NCBI RefSeq assembly: GCF_014892515.1
Contig: NZ_JADBGR010000077.1
Span: 99,364-163,363, forward strand
From: Myceligenerans pegani
GTDB taxonomy: Bacteria > Actinomycetota > Actinomycetes > Actinomycetales > Cellulomonadaceae
Direction of reading: 5' to 3'
Length of the DNA stretch: 64,000 bases
Shown here in pieces: positions 17,706-27,043 of the stretch. Every line of letters starts with the position of its first letter. Positions within the stretch are counted from its first letter, which is position 1. The notes beneath the pieces are model-generated. The model saw nothing but the letters and a program-made list of their open reading frames with translations. It did not search any database and was not told the origin of the DNA. Both the position numbers and the translations under genes were made by a program.

Positions 17706-18411
17706 TCTCGCCGAGCCGCGCGGGCCCGGCGGGTACGAGCTCGCCGTCCGTGAGCGGCGCGCCGAAGTACGTCGCGCCGGGGTCGGTGAGCACCCGGCGC
17801 CGGTCGCCGTGCGACGCGAGGTGCGTACGCACGATCTCGTCGAAGGCGAACACCTTCGGCCCGGCGATCTCGACCGTCCCTGCCAGCGGCGCACCGGCCG
17901 CGACCTCGGCCACGATCCTGGCGACGTCCGCGGACGCGATCGGCTGGAAGCGGACCGGCGCCATGTGGACCACGCCGTCGACGGTCGCCGCATCGGCGAT
18001 CGAGCCGAGGAACTCGAGGAACTGGGTGGACCGCACGATCGACCAGCCCGCTTCCGAGGCCTTGACCAGGTCCTCCTGCACGACCTTGGCCCGCATGTAG
18101 CCGGAATCGATACCCTCGGCGCCGACGATCGAGAGGATCACGTGATGCCGGACCCCGGCCTGCGCCTCGGCGTTCAGCAGGTTGCTGGTCGACTCCCGGA
18201 AGAAGCGCGTGGCGTCCTCCTCGGCGAACGACGGCGAGTTGCTCAGGTCAACCACCACCTGTGCGCCCTCGAGAGCCCCCGCCAGGCCCGCCCCGGTCAC
18301 GGTGTCCACGCCCGTCTGCGGTGAGGCGGCGACGACCTCGTGCCGGCCCTTCAGGCGGTCGACCACCTGACTGCCGACCAGGCCGGTGCCTCCGATGACC
18401 ACGATCTTCAT
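17671..18411 (-). CDS. NAD(P)-binding NmrA/atypical SDR protein
   Basis: 246 residues from ATG 18411. N-terminal dinucleotide motif [14 protein letters not shown], then [33 protein letters not shown] and the substrate-side [13 protein letters not shown], as in the NmrA-like/atypical SDR group. No classical YxxxK catalytic pair is evident, so it may be a redox sensor or a reductase. It is the probable target of the convergent ECF41 sigma factor. A TGTCACA-N16-GGTC element upstream (18493-18519) resembles the ECF41 promoter. Confidence 0.88.
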   Translation of the reverse strand: MKIVVIGGTGLVGSQVVDRLKGRHEVVAASPQTGVDTVTGAGLAGALEGAQVVVDLSNSPSFAEEDATRFFRESTSNLLNAEAQAGVRHHVILSIVGAEGIDSGYMRAKVVQEDLVKASEAGWSIVRSTQFLEFLGSIADAATVDGVVHMAPVRFQPIASADVARIVAEVAAGAPLAGTVEIAGPKVFAFDEIVRTHLASHGDRRRVLTDPGATYFGAPLTDGELVPAGPARLGEISYEAWRAAQA

Positions 18412-18492
18412 GGTGTGCTCCCTCTTCGCTCTCGGGCGTGCACTCCGGCAGGCCCGTTCTCGGCACGAGCCGAGCGGCCCGTCGCGAGTCCT

Positions 18493-18519
18493 GACCGGGA
18501 CCACCGCGGATCTGTGACA
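18493..18519 (-). promoter_or_regulatory. candidate ECF41 promoter TGTCACA-N16-GGTC
   Basis: On the minus strand TGTCACA (18513-18519) and GGTC (18493-18496) are 16 bases apart, about 82 bases upstream of the oxidoreductase start. The known ECF41 consensus is TGTCACA with CGTC at -10; one base differs here. A second GTGTCAC lies 19 bases further upstream. Confidence 0.5.
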
Positions 18520-18574
18520 CGGGCTCGAGCAGGTGACACGAGTCACGCGCGCGGGTACGTCGCGGGGGCGAGGC

Positions 18575-18610
18575 TGCGGCACGATAGAGCCATGAGTTCC
18601 GACACCGCCG
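18575..18610 (+). repeat. fumC start region copied at 16679
   Basis: Covers the bases before and the first codons of fumC. A degenerate copy lies 1.9 kb upstream, in front of the ECF41 sigma gene, in the same orientation. Confidence 0.6.
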
Positions 18611-20031
18611 TCCCCGCGCCGTCCGGCGCCGCCGAGGAGACCGAGTACCGCATCGAGCACGACACGATGGGGGAGGTCCGCGTCCCGAAGGACGCCCTGT
18701 ACCGCGCCCAGACGCAGCGCGCCGTGGAGAACTTCCCGATCTCCGGCACGCCGCTCGAGCGCGCCCACATCGAGGCGCTCGCCCGCGTGAAGAAGGCCGC
18801 CGCACAGGCCAACGCCGAGCTGGGCGTGCTCGACCAGGACATCGCCGACGCGATCGTCGCCGCCGCGGACCGGGTGGCCTCCGGCGAGTTCGACGCCCAC
18901 TTCCCGGTGGACGTCTACCAGACCGGGTCGGGCACGTCGTCGAACATGAACACGAACGAGGTGCTGGCCACGCTCGCCACGCAGGCGCTGGGCAAGGACG
19001 TACACCCGAACGACCACGTCAACGCGTCCCAGTCGTCGAACGACGTGTTCCCCACCTCGGTGCACGTGGCGGCGACGTCGGGCATCGTGAACGACCTGGT
19101 CCCTGCCCTGAGGCACCTCTCGGACGCGCTGGCCGCGAAGTCCGAGGAGTTCGCGGAGGTCGTCAAGTCCGGCCGCACGCACCTCATGGACGCCACGCCC
19201 GTGACGCTCGGCCAGGAGTTCGGCGGCTACGCGGCCGCGATCCGATACGGCATCGAGCGCGTCGAGGCCGCGCTGCCTCGCGCCGCCGAGGTCCCGCAGG
19301 GCGGCACCGCCGTCGGCACCGGCATCAACACACCGGCCGGCTTCCCGCAGCGAGTCATCGAGCTGCTCGCGCAGGACACCGGCCTGCCGATCACCGAGGC
19401 GCGCGACCACTTCGAGGCGCAGTCCGCACGCGACGGTCTCGTGGAGCTGAGCGGGGCGCTGCGCACGATCGCCGTGTCGCTCACGAAGATCTGCAACGAC
19501 CTGCGCTGGATGGGCTCGGGCCCGAACACCGGTCTCGGCGAGATCGCGCTGCCGGACCTGCAGCCGGGGTCGTCCATCATGCCGGGCAAGGTGAACCCGG
19601 TGATCCCGGAGGCCGTGCTCATGGTGGGCGCCCGCGTGATCGGCAACGACGCGACCGTGGCATGGGCCGGCGCATCGGGTTCCTTCGAACTCAACGTGCA
19701 GATCCCGGTCATCGCCCAGGGCGTGCTGGAGTCGATCCGCCTGCTGTCGAACGCGTCCCGCGTACTCGCCGACAAGACGGTCTCCGGCATCACCGCGAAC
19801 GTGGAGCGCGCCGCCGCGCTCGCCGGGTCGTCGCCGTCCATCGTCACGCCGCTGAATCGCGTGATCGGCTACGAGGCCGCCGCGAAGATCGCCAAGTACT
19901 CGGTCGCGAACAAGCTCACCGTCCGCGAGGCCGTGATCGACCTCGGTTTCGTCGAGCGGGGGGAGATCACCGAGGCACAGCTCGACGAGGCACTCGACGT
20001 GCTGAAGATGACCCGCCCGCCGCAGGCCTGA
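18592..20031 (+). CDS. fumC: class II fumarate hydratase
   Basis: 479 residues from ATG 18592. It hydrates fumarate to L-malate in the TCA cycle and needs no iron-sulfur cluster. The superfamily signature [11 protein letters not shown] is intact, as are [29 protein letters not shown] and [16 protein letters not shown], which carry active-site residues. Full length. The first 17 residues are an unconserved Ala/Pro/Glu-rich lead. The upstream 180 bp is shared with the divergent NAD(P)-binding gene. Downstream is a 322-bp region with an iron box and a hairpin. Confidence 0.98.
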   Translation: MSSDTAVPAPSGAAEETEYRIEHDTMGEVRVPKDALYRAQTQRAVENFPISGTPLERAHIEALARVKKAAAQANAELGVLDQDIADAIVAAADRVASGEFDAHFPVDVYQTGSGTSSNMNTNEVLATLATQALGKDVHPNDHVNASQSSNDVFPTSVHVAATSGIVNDLVPALRHLSDALAAKSEEFAEVVKSGRTHLMDATPVTLGQEFGGYAAAIRYGIERVEAALPRAAEVPQGGTAVGTGINTPAGFPQRVIELLAQDTGLPITEARDHFEAQSARDGLVELSGALRTIAVSLTKICNDLRWMGSGPNTGLGEIALPDLQPGSSIMPGKVNPVIPEAVLMVGARVIGNDATVAWAGASGSFELNVQIPVIAQGVLESIRLLSNASRVLADKTVSGITANVERAAALAGSSPSIVTPLNRVIGYEAAAKIAKYSVANKLTVREAVIDLGFVERGEITEAQLDEALDVLKMTRPPQA

Positions 20032-20137
20032 CGACGCCGGCCCCGCGAGGCCGACGCCGTCCTGACGACACGGGCCCGACAACACAGGTCCGACGGCACG
20101 GCAGCGACGACGGCACGTCAGCGATCCCACCTTCAGG

Positions 20138-20156
20138 TTTGGTTAGCCTTACCTAA
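20138..20156. promoter_or_regulatory. DtxR/IdeR/DmdR-type iron box
   Basis: The sequence TTTGGTTAGCCTTACCTAA matches the consensus TTAGGTTAGSCTAACCTAA at 17 of 19 positions. A possible -10 TACGCT follows at about 20163. No convincing iron-uptake gene is next to it: fumC ends upstream and phoH converges downstream. Only a hairpin and a doubtful short reading frame follow on the plus strand. Confidence 0.7.
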
Positions 20157-20188
20157 GGTGCTACGCTCGCTCACGTAGGACGCACACA

Positions 20189-20249
20189 GAAGAGGCGCAC
20201 TACCGGACTCGCGGGGCTGGGGGGCTTCCGTCCGGGAGTGCGCCTCTTC
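20189..20249. terminator. long two-part hairpin downstream of the iron box
   Basis: Arms 20189-20201 and 20237-20249 pair over 13 bp. After one A/G mismatch, 20203-20208 pairs with 20230-20235 over 6 bp, leaving a 21-base G-rich loop. It lies between the convergent fumC and phoH genes and may terminate both. Starting about 14 bases after the presumed iron-controlled transcription start, it could instead be the body of a small RNA. No T-run follows. Confidence 0.5.
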
Positions 20250-20353
20250 GCCGCGCTCGGCGCCGTGCTCACCACCGTGCTCACCGGTGGGCCCGCCTCC
20301 GCGCTCACCGCGCGGCGCGGGCCCACCCGCTCACCACTCACCACCGCACCCGC

Positions 20354-21730
20354 TCACACCTCGAGCTTCTCCAACATGTCCGTCACCAGCGCCGCCACCG
20401 GCGACCGCTCGGACCGCGTCAGCGTCACGTGCGCGAACAGCGGGTGCCCCTTGAGCGTCTCGATCACCGCCGCGACGCCGTCGTGCCGGCCGACCCGCAA
20501 GTTGTCCCGCTGCGCGACGTCGTGGGTGAGCACCACGCGCGCGTTCTGGCCGATCCTGGACAGCACCGTGAGCAGGACGTTCCGCTCGAGGGACTGTGCC
20601 TCGTCGACGATGACGAACGCGTCGTGCAGGGACCGCCCGCGCACGTGCGTGAGGGGTAGCACCTCAAGCATCTCGCGGCTGATCACCTCGTCCACGACGT
20701 CCTTGGAGACGAGCGCCTCCAGCGTGTCGTAGACGGCCTGCCCCCACGGGTTCATCTTCTCGGCCTCCGTGCCGGGAAGGTAGCCGAGATCCTGCCCGCC
20801 CACGGCATAGACCGGCCGGAACACCACGACCTTGCGGTGCTGACGGCGCTCGAGCACGGACTCCAGCCCCGCGCACAGCGCGAGCGCCGACTTGCCGGTC
20901 CCGGCGCGCCCGCCGAGGGAGACGATCCCGATCGACTCGTCCAGGAGCAGGTCGATCGCGATGCGCTGCTCGGCGGAGCGCCCGTGCACGCCGAACACCT
21001 CCTGATCGCCCCGCACGAGCCGCAGCCGCTTGTCCGCGGTGACCCGCCCGAGCGCCGAGCCACCGGGCGCGTGCACCACCGCGCCGGTGTGCACCACCAG
21101 CGGTCCGGCCGCCTCCACCGTCGCCGGGTCGAGCGCCGTGAGGTCGAGGCTCTCGGACTCCCACAGCTCGGACATCTGCTCGTCGCTCACGTCGAGCTCG
21201 CGCATCCCGGTCCAGCCGGACTCGACGGCGAGCTGCGCCCGGTACTCCTCGGCGGCGAGCCCGACCGCCGACGCCTTCACCCGCATCGGCAGGTCCTTGG
21301 ACACCACGGTCACGTCGGCGCCCTCGGCGGCCAGGTTGGCGGCCACGGACAGGATGCGGGTGTCGTTGTCGCCCAGCCGGAAGCCGGCCGGCAGGACGGA
21401 CGGGTCGACGTGGTTCAGCTCGACGCGAAGGGTGCCACCGACGTCGCCGACGGGGACGGGGGCGTCGAGCCGGCCGTGCTCCACGCGCAGCCCGTCGAGC
21501 ATCCGCAGGGCGCTGCGGGCGAAGTAGCCGAGTTCGGCGTGGTGACGCTTGGCCTCGAGCTCACTGATGACCACGACGGGGAGGACGACGTCGTGCTCGG
21601 CGAACCGGAACATGGCACGCGGGTCGCTGAGAAGCACCGAGGTGTCGACGACGAAGGTGCGGCGATCGTCCCCGGCCGAGGAGTCGTCCCCGGCCGTGTC
21701 GATCTGGGAGGTGACGGTGGAACGGGTCAT
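20354..21730 (-). CDS. phoH: PIN-PhoH (PhoH2) family ATPase/ribonuclease
   Basis: 458 residues from ATG 21730. N-terminal PIN domain (residues about 25-160) with acidic residues [18 protein letters not shown] and [12 protein letters not shown]. The C-terminal PhoH domain has Walker [13 protein letters not shown] and Walker [12 protein letters not shown]. Mycobacterial PhoH2 proteins are ATP-dependent RNA helicase/RNases, with a PIN antitoxin-like context in some genomes. Converges on fumC. The 380-bp upstream region holds no gene. Confidence 0.94.
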   Translation of the reverse strand: MTRSTVTSQIDTAGDDSSAGDDRRTFVVDTSVLLSDPRAMFRFAEHDVVLPVVVISELEAKRHHAELGYFARSALRMLDGLRVEHGRLDAPVPVGDVGGTLRVELNHVDPSVLPAGFRLGDNDTRILSVAANLAAEGADVTVVSKDLPMRVKASAVGLAAEEYRAQLAVESGWTGMRELDVSDEQMSELWESESLDLTALDPATVEAAGPLVVHTGAVVHAPGGSALGRVTADKRLRLVRGDQEVFGVHGRSAEQRIAIDLLLDESIGIVSLGGRAGTGKSALALCAGLESVLERRQHRKVVVFRPVYAVGGQDLGYLPGTEAEKMNPWGQAVYDTLEALVSKDVVDEVISREMLEVLPLTHVRGRSLHDAFVIVDEAQSLERNVLLTVLSRIGQNARVVLTHDVAQRDNLRVGRHDGVAAVIETLKGHPLFAHVTLTRSERSPVAALVTDMLEKLEV

Positions 21731-22110
21731 GGCATCTGCTCCCTCCGGCGCCGAAGCGCCTTCGCAGCAACGTCGTCGATCACGAAGCTGGTGGATGAGC
21801 GGTCGGCCCGCCCCTGGCGCACGACACCGTGGCACAGGGTCGGGATCGACCCCCTCCACGGAGCGGTAACTCCATAGGTGGCCTCCCGAAGGACGACTGG
21901 GTGCCGTCCTTGTTCGTGAACGTACGCCGCCGTGGAAGTTCTGGCCAGCCCTCGACCCGGGCGCGTCGCGAGATGTCACACACTGTTCACATCTTGGTAA
22001 CTTCTTGGCCTGAATGCCAAGTAGTAGTCAAGCGGAGACCTTCGCCTGCCAATCTCGCGCCCCCGGGCGCGGCGTTGGCGCCTGTCGCATCGATCCGACA
22101 GGATAACCGA
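21731..22110. other. 380-bp intergenic region, no gene seen
   Basis: Lies between the divergent phoH and DUF1697 genes. Its last 150 bases are less GC-rich than the surroundings. They hold a 6-bp inverted repeat CTTGGC-N6-GCCAAG (22004-22021) and, just before the DUF1697 ribosome site, CCTGTCG-N8-CGACAGG. These could be regulator sites; no promoter was assigned with confidence and no conserved peptide was found. Confidence 0.5.
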
Positions 22111-22668
22111 ATGGCTGCATTCGTCGTCCTGCTCCGCGGGGTGAACCTCGGGCCGAACCGCCGCGTCCCCGCGGCCGATCTGCGCGGTGCCGCGCTCGAC
22201 GCCGGCTTCGCCGACGTGCGCACGCTGCTCAACAGCGGGAACGTCGTCCTCACGACCGGAACGTCGGATGCCGTCGTGCCCGACGACGCCGCCCGCCTCC
22301 TCACGGCCCGGCTGGCCGGCCGCGTGGGGACCGAGGTACCCGCCATCGCGCTCACCGTCGGCCGGCTCCGCGCGATCACGGCCGGCAACCCGTTCCCCGC
22401 CGCCGCCCGCGAGGACCCCTCGCACCTACAGGTGCATGTACCGTTCGGCGAGGTCGACGCGGCGGGGATCGCCCGCCTCGACCTCCGGCATCCCGGGCGC
22501 GAGCACGTGGCGGTGGCCGAGGGCGTCGTCTACGTGCACTACGTCGACGGGATCGGGCGCTCGAGGCTCACCACGGAGGCGCTCGACAAGGCCGCGGGCA
22601 CCATGATGACCGCCCGGAACTGGAACACGATCACCCGGCTCGGCGAGATGATCCGGGATCTCTCCTGA
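22111..22668 (+). CDS. DUF1697 domain protein
   Basis: 185 residues from ATG 22111 with GGATAACCGA before it. The family signature is complete: VVLLRGVNLGPNRRVPAADL at the start, VRTLLNSGNVVL, and near the end GRSRLTTEALDKAAGTMMTARNWNT. DUF1697 proteins are cytoplasmic and of unknown function, with weak resemblance to uracil-DNA-binding folds. Followed by a hairpin and nhaA. Confidence 0.92.
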   Translation: MAAFVVLLRGVNLGPNRRVPAADLRGAALDAGFADVRTLLNSGNVVLTTGTSDAVVPDDAARLLTARLAGRVGTEVPAIALTVGRLRAITAGNPFPAAAREDPSHLQVHVPFGEVDAAGIARLDLRHPGREHVAVAEGVVYVHYVDGIGRSRLTTEALDKAAGTMMTARNWNTITRLGEMIRDLS

Positions 22669-22672
22669 GGAG

Positions 22673-22698
22673 CTCGTCACGGGACGTTTCGTGACGAG
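22673..22698 (+). terminator. hairpin after DUF1697 gene
   Basis: Perfect 9-bp stem CTCGTCACG/CGTGACGAG with an 8-base loop, four bases after the DUF1697 stop. Without a T-run, but placed as a terminator. Confidence 0.5.
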
Positions 22699-22795
22699 AA
22701 CCACGCTCGCCCCAGAGCGAACCGGCGGTCAGGCAAAGCCCCGTTCCAGGTAGGGTTGTGGTGCTGGATCGCACCCCGGGACCCAAGGAGCTTGC

Positions 22796-24097
22796 GTGAC
22801 CACATCCGCCGACCTCGAGGCCCCAGGCCCCCTCAAGAAGCTCCGGAGGTGGGTGAGTCGCGAGACGACCGGCGGCGCACTTCTCATCGGCGCGGCGGCC
22901 ATCGCCCTGCTGTGGGCCAACTCGCCGTGGCGGGAGTCCTACCAGGCGTTCGCCGCGACCACCCTCGGGCCGGCGGAGTTGCTGGGCCTGCCGGTCCACC
23001 TCGACCTGACTCTCGCCGACTGGGCGGCCGACGGCCTGCTCGCGATCTTCTTCTTCGTCGTCGGCGTGGAGCTCAAGCACGAGTTCGTGGCGGGCAGTCT
23101 GCGCAGCCCCAAGGAAGCGGGCGTCCCGATGATCGCCGCCGTGGGCGGCATGGTGCTGCCGGCGCTGCTGTACGTGGGGATGATCTTCGCGTTCGGCGCG
23201 GGTGACCTCATCCACGGCTGGGCCATCCCGACGGCGACGGACATCGCGTTCGCCCTGGCGGTGCTCGCCGTCTTCGGCAAGGGCCTACCCGTCGCGATCC
23301 GTACGTTCCTGCTCACGCTCGCCGTGGTGGACGACCTCCTGGCGATCATCGTCATCGCGGTCTTCTACACGGAGGAGATCCACTGGTGGACGCTGCTGGG
23401 TGCGCTGGTCTGCGTGGCCCTGTTCGGCTGGCACGTCCGGAGCCGGCGGCCGCAGTGGTGGGTCCTGCTGCCGCTGGCGTTCCTGGCCTGGGTCTTCATG
23501 CACGAGTCGGGCGTGCACGCGACGGTCGCCGGCGTGCTGTGCGGCTTCATGGTCCCCGCCGCTGTGATGCACGGCGAGTCCGACACCCGCACGCATCTGT
23601 ACGAGGCCTGGTTGCGGCCCTGGTCCTCGGGTATCGCGCTGCCGGTCTTCGCCTTCTTCTCGGCCGGCGTGTCGCTCGTCGAGGGTGAAGGCCCGGCCGC
23701 CATGCTGGGCCAGCCCGTCGTCCCGGCAATCGTGGTCGGCCTCGTCGTCGGCAAGATCGTCGGCGTGCTGGGCACCACCTGGCTCGTGATCCGCCTGACG
23801 CCGCTGCGGCTCGCGAGCGGTATCGGGGTGCGGGACCTGCTGCCCGTCGGGTTGCTCGCCGGAATCGGGTTCACCGTGTCGCTGCTGATCAGCGAGCTGT
23901 CGTTCGGTGACGCGGAACATGCCGACGGCGCGAAGATCGCGATCCTCATCGGATCGGTCGTCGCCGCCCTCCTCGGAGCCCTCACGCTCCGCTGGGACGT
24001 CCGCGCCGCCCGTACCGCCGACATGAACCTCGACGGTGTCGCCGACGACGTGCGCGACTTCATCGGCGACGAGAAGGACCTGCGCGAGCACGGCTGA
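22796..24097 (+). CDS. nhaA: Na+/H+ antiporter NhaA
   Basis: 433 residues from GTG 22796 with AAGGAG 7 bases upstream. About 11-12 membrane helices. The transport aspartates D179-D180 in TLAVVDDLLAI match D163-D164 of E. coli NhaA. AIPTATDIAFALAVLA and LPVGLLAGIGFTVSLLISELSF are the other conserved helices. It exchanges Na+ for H+ across the cytoplasmic membrane. The C-terminal about 35 residues (NLDGVADDVRDFIGDEKDL) form an acidic cytoplasmic tail. Converges on the thiolase gene. Confidence 0.97.
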   Translation: MTTSADLEAPGPLKKLRRWVSRETTGGALLIGAAAIALLWANSPWRESYQAFAATTLGPAELLGLPVHLDLTLADWAADGLLAIFFFVVGVELKHEFVAGSLRSPKEAGVPMIAAVGGMVLPALLYVGMIFAFGAGDLIHGWAIPTATDIAFALAVLAVFGKGLPVAIRTFLLTLAVVDDLLAIIVIAVFYTEEIHWWTLLGALVCVALFGWHVRSRRPQWWVLLPLAFLAWVFMHESGVHATVAGVLCGFMVPAAVMHGESDTRTHLYEAWLRPWSSGIALPVFAFFSAGVSLVEGEGPAAMLGQPVVPAIVVGLVVGKIVGVLGTTWLVIRLTPLRLASGIGVRDLLPVGLLAGIGFTVSLLISELSFGDAEHADGAKIAILIGSVVAALLGALTLRWDVRAARTADMNLDGVADDVRDFIGDEKDLREHG

Positions 24098-24133
24098 CGG
24101 TGGCCGCGTCCGGCGGCGCTGCCCGAGCCGCCA

Positions 24134-24214
24134 CCGGGTGGTACGACGAACGCCCGGCAGCACCTCGGCCGGGCGGTACGACGACGGGCAGCGCCCGCGA
24201 GCCGTACCACCCGG
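24134..24214. terminator. inverted repeat between nhaA and thiolase gene
   Basis: Twelve-base arms CCGGGTGGTACG (24134-24145) and its complement (24203-24214) enclose 57 bases in which GGTACGACGA occurs again. It sits between convergent genes and may terminate transcription from both sides. Confidence 0.4.
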
Positions 24215-24231
24215 CCGTTGTCACCAGGCAA

Positions 24232-25419
24232 TCACGCCTCCAGCAGCAGGGCCTCCCCCTGCCCGCCGCCACCACAGAGCGCGACCGCGGCACGTCCGCC
24301 GCCACGACGAGCGAGCTCGTGGGCCGCGTGGACCGCGATGCGGGCACCCGACGCACCCACCGGGTGCCCCACCGAGATCCCGCCGCCGTGCACGTTGACC
24401 TGGTCCATCGACAGGCCCAGGCGCCGGGCGGAAACCACGGCCACGACCGCGAACGCCTCGTTGATCTCCACGACGTCCAGATCGCCCACGGACCAGCCCT
24501 CGCGTCCGAGCGCCTGCTCGATCGCGTGCGCCGGCTGGGAGTGCAGCGAGTTGTCCGGCCCGGCCACCTGGCCCCAGGACCGCACGGTCGCCAGCACCGG
24601 GACCCCGGCCGCCTCCGCCCGCGCACGCGTGGTGAGGACCAGCGCCGCCGCGCCGTCGGAGATCTGCGAGGAGTTCCCGGCGGTCAGCGTCCCGTCCTTC
24701 GTGAAGGCCGGACGCAGGTTCGCCAGGCCCTCGGCGGTCGTGTCGGGCCGGACGCCCTCGTCCATCGCCACCTCGACGGGCTCGCCCCGCCGCTGCGGCA
24801 CGGACACCGGCGCGATCTCCGCCTCGAAGACGCCGTCCTTCCACGCGGCGGCCGCCCGCTGGTGCGAGGCCGCCGCGACGGCGTCCTGCTCCTCACGCGA
24901 CACGGCCACGTCGCCGGTGTTGTGCTCCTCGGTGGACTCTCCCATCGAGACCCGGTCGAACGAGTCCGTCAGGGCGTCGTGCGCCACCGAGTCCTGCATC
25001 GTCACCGGTCCGTACGCATACCCGGTACGCGAGCCCGGCAGCAGGTGCGGGGCGTTCGTCATCGACTCCTGCCCGCCCGCGAGCACCACGCTCGCCTCGC
25101 CGGTACGCAGCATCCGCGCGCCGTCGATGACCGCCGTCAGCCCGGACAGGCACACCTTGTTGATCGTCACGGACTGCACGTCCCACGCCACCCCGGCCGC
25201 CACGGCCGTCTGCCGGGCGGGGTTCTGCCCGGCGCCGGCCTGAACCACCTGGCCGAAGATCACCCGGTCCACGTCACCCGCGAGCGAACCGGCGCCCGCG
25301 AGCGCCCTGCGCGCCGCCACGGCGCCGAGGTCCACGGCGCTCAGCGAGGCCAGCGCGCCCTTCAGCCGTCCCTGCGGCGTCCGCGCCGCCGAGACGATGA
25401 CCACGTCGTCACTGCTCAT
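24232..25419 (-). CDS. acetyl-CoA C-acetyltransferase (thiolase)
   Basis: 395 residues from ATG 25419. Nucleophile C90 in INKVCLSGL, the catalytic His in GGGISVGHPVGASG, NEAFA, and the second Cys in CGGGGQGEALLLE are all present. In this operon it would cleave acetoacetyl-CoA to two acetyl-CoA. It lies 64 bp downstream of the CoA-transferase B gene as the last gene of the 3-hydroxybutyrate operon. Family and role well supported; exact chain-length preference is inferred from context. Confidence 0.95.
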   Translation of the reverse strand: MSSDDVVIVSAARTPQGRLKGALASLSAVDLGAVAARRALAGAGSLAGDVDRVIFGQVVQAGAGQNPARQTAVAAGVAWDVQSVTINKVCLSGLTAVIDGARMLRTGEASVVLAGGQESMTNAPHLLPGSRTGYAYGPVTMQDSVAHDALTDSFDRVSMGESTEEHNTGDVAVSREEQDAVAAASHQRAAAAWKDGVFEAEIAPVSVPQRRGEPVEVAMDEGVRPDTTAEGLANLRPAFTKDGTLTAGNSSQISDGAAALVLTTRARAEAAGVPVLATVRSWGQVAGPDNSLHSQPAHAIEQALGREGWSVGDLDVVEINEAFAVVAVVSARRLGLSMDQVNVHGGGISVGHPVGASGARIAVHAAHELARRGGGRAAVALCGGGGQGEALLLEA

Positions 25420-25483
25420 GTCTGCTCTCCTCCTGTCCGGCGCCGCGCGGCCTCGTGAGCCGGCGGCGCGTTCCGTCGCGTGG

Positions 25484-26143
25484 TCAGGCCGGGGTGGCGG
25501 TGACCACGTCGTCGGGGACGATGATCTCAGGTTCCGTCGCGACGACGACGTCGTCAACGGTGACTCCCGGGGCGAGTTCGCGCAGCACGAGCCCGCCGTC
25601 GGTCACGTCGAGCACGGCGAGGTCCGTGATGATCCGGTCCACGACGCCCTTGCCGGTCAGCGGCAGCGTGCACGTGTTCACCACCTTCGCCGAGCCGTTC
25701 TTGGCGACGTGCTCCATGAGCACGATGACGCGCCGGGCGCCGTGCACGAGGTCCATGCCGCCGCCCATCCCCTTGACCATCTTGCCGGGGATCATCCAGT
25801 TCGCGATGTCGCCGGTGGCCGAGACCTGCATCGCGCCGAGGATCGCGGCGTCGATCTTGCCGCCGCGGATCATCCCGAAGCTGGTGGCCGCGTCGAAGAC
25901 GGACGCGCCGGGCAGGAGGGTCACGGTCTCCTTGCCGGCGTTGATGAGGTCGGGGTCGACGGCGTCCTCGGTCGGGTAGGGGCCCACGCCGAGCAGGCCG
26001 TTCTCGGACTGGAGCACGAGCTCGCGACCTTCGGGCACGTAGTTCGGCACCAGCGTGGGCAGCCCGATGCCGAGGTTGACGTACATGCCGTCCTGCAGCT
26101 CGAGCGCCGCCCGCGCCGCCATCTCCTGACGTGTCAGTGCCAT
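25484..26143 (-). CDS. scoB: 3-oxoacid CoA-transferase subunit B
   Basis: 219 residues. Catalytic glutamate E47 lies in [10 protein letters not shown], and the subunit B motifs [27 protein letters not shown] and [12 protein letters not shown] are conserved. With subunit A it activates acetoacetate using succinyl-CoA (or another CoA donor). Only three bases separate it from the scoA stop, so the two are cotranslated. The thiolase gene follows. Confidence 0.95.
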   Translation of the reverse strand: MALTRQEMAARAALELQDGMYVNLGIGLPTLVPNYVPEGRELVLQSENGLLGVGPYPTEDAVDPDLINAGKETVTLLPGASVFDAATSFGMIRGGKIDAAILGAMQVSATGDIANWMIPGKMVKGMGGGMDLVHGARRVIVLMEHVAKNGSAKVVNTCTLPLTGKGVVDRIITDLAVLDVTDGGLVLRELAPGVTVDDVVVATEPEIIVPDDVVTATPA

Positions 26144-26146
26144 GTC

Positions 26147-26929
26147 TCAGCCCTCCTGGCTCGCGGTGACGGTGCGGCGCTCGATCCGCTTCTCGATGTC
26201 GCTGCCCACCTCGACCACGCGGTGCACGTACACGCCGGGCAGGTGGATCTGGTCCGGGTCGAGCTCGCCGGGTTCGACGAGTTCCTCGACCTGCGCGATG
26301 CACACCCGGCCGGCCATCGCGGCCTGCGGGGAGAAGTTACGCGCCGACTTGTTGAACACGAGGTTGCCGTGCCGGTCGCCATGCAGGGCGTGGACGAGGG
26401 CGAAGTCGGTGGTGATGGCCTCCTCCAGCACGTACTCGGCCGGGCCGTCGGGCCCGTCGAAGGTGCGGACCTCCTTGGGCGGGCTCGCGTGCGCGACGCC
26501 GCCGTCGCCGTCGTACCTCATCGGGAGGCCGCCCTCGGCGATCTGCGTCCCGACGCCCGTGCGCGTGAAGAACGCGGCGATACCGGAGCCGCCGGCCCGC
26601 AGCTTCTCGGCGAGCGTGCCCTGCGGGGTGAGCTCCACCTCGAGCTCGCCCGAGAGGAACTGCCGCTCGAACTCCTTGTTCTCCCCGACGTACGAGGAGG
26701 TCATCTTCCGGATGCGCTTCGCCCCGAGCAGGAGCCCGAGACCCCAGTCGTCGACGCCGCAGTTGTTCGACACCACCGACAGGTCGGTGGTGCCCTGCAC
26801 CAGGAGCGCGGTGATCAGCGCCATCGGGTTGCCGCACAGGCCGAACCCGCCGACGGCGAGCGTGGCTCCGTCGGGGATGTCGGCCACGGCCTCGGCCGCT
26901 GTGGCGACCTGCTTGTCCAGTCCGGTCAT
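26147..26929 (-). CDS. scoA: 3-oxoacid CoA-transferase subunit A
   Basis: 260 residues from ATG 26929. Subunit A signature GGFGLCGNPMALI at about residues 27-39, then VSNNCGVDDWGLGLL, KMTSSYVGENKEFERQ and ELTPQGTLAEKLRAGG. It pairs with the downstream subunit B to transfer CoA to acetoacetate. A 114-bp gap separates it from the upstream dehydrogenase gene. A longer start would add an Arg-rich stretch without homology. Confidence 0.95.
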   Translation of the reverse strand: MTGLDKQVATAAEAVADIPDGATLAVGGFGLCGNPMALITALLVQGTTDLSVVSNNCGVDDWGLGLLLGAKRIRKMTSSYVGENKEFERQFLSGELEVELTPQGTLAEKLRAGGSGIAAFFTRTGVGTQIAEGGLPMRYDGDGGVAHASPPKEVRTFDGPDGPAEYVLEEAITTDFALVHALHGDRHGNLVFNKSARNFSPQAAMAGRVCIAQVEELVEPGELDPDQIHLPGVYVHRVVEVGSDIEKRIERRTVTASQEG

Positions 26930-27043
26930 CGTCCTCTCCTTGTTCTCCCGGCGGGTCTCCCCGGGGTAGTCATCCTGCACACAGGATCGTCGTCGTGAGA
27001 AGAGTCCGCCCGACGACGGCGCAGCCGCCGGGCGCACCCCGCG

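Noticed and set aside
20238..20732. Plus-strand frame MRLFAALGAVLTTVLTGG after the iron box, with a signal-peptide-like start
   Set aside because: Starts inside the hairpin arm and then runs antisense through phoH with shadow composition. Kept only as part of the iron-box question.
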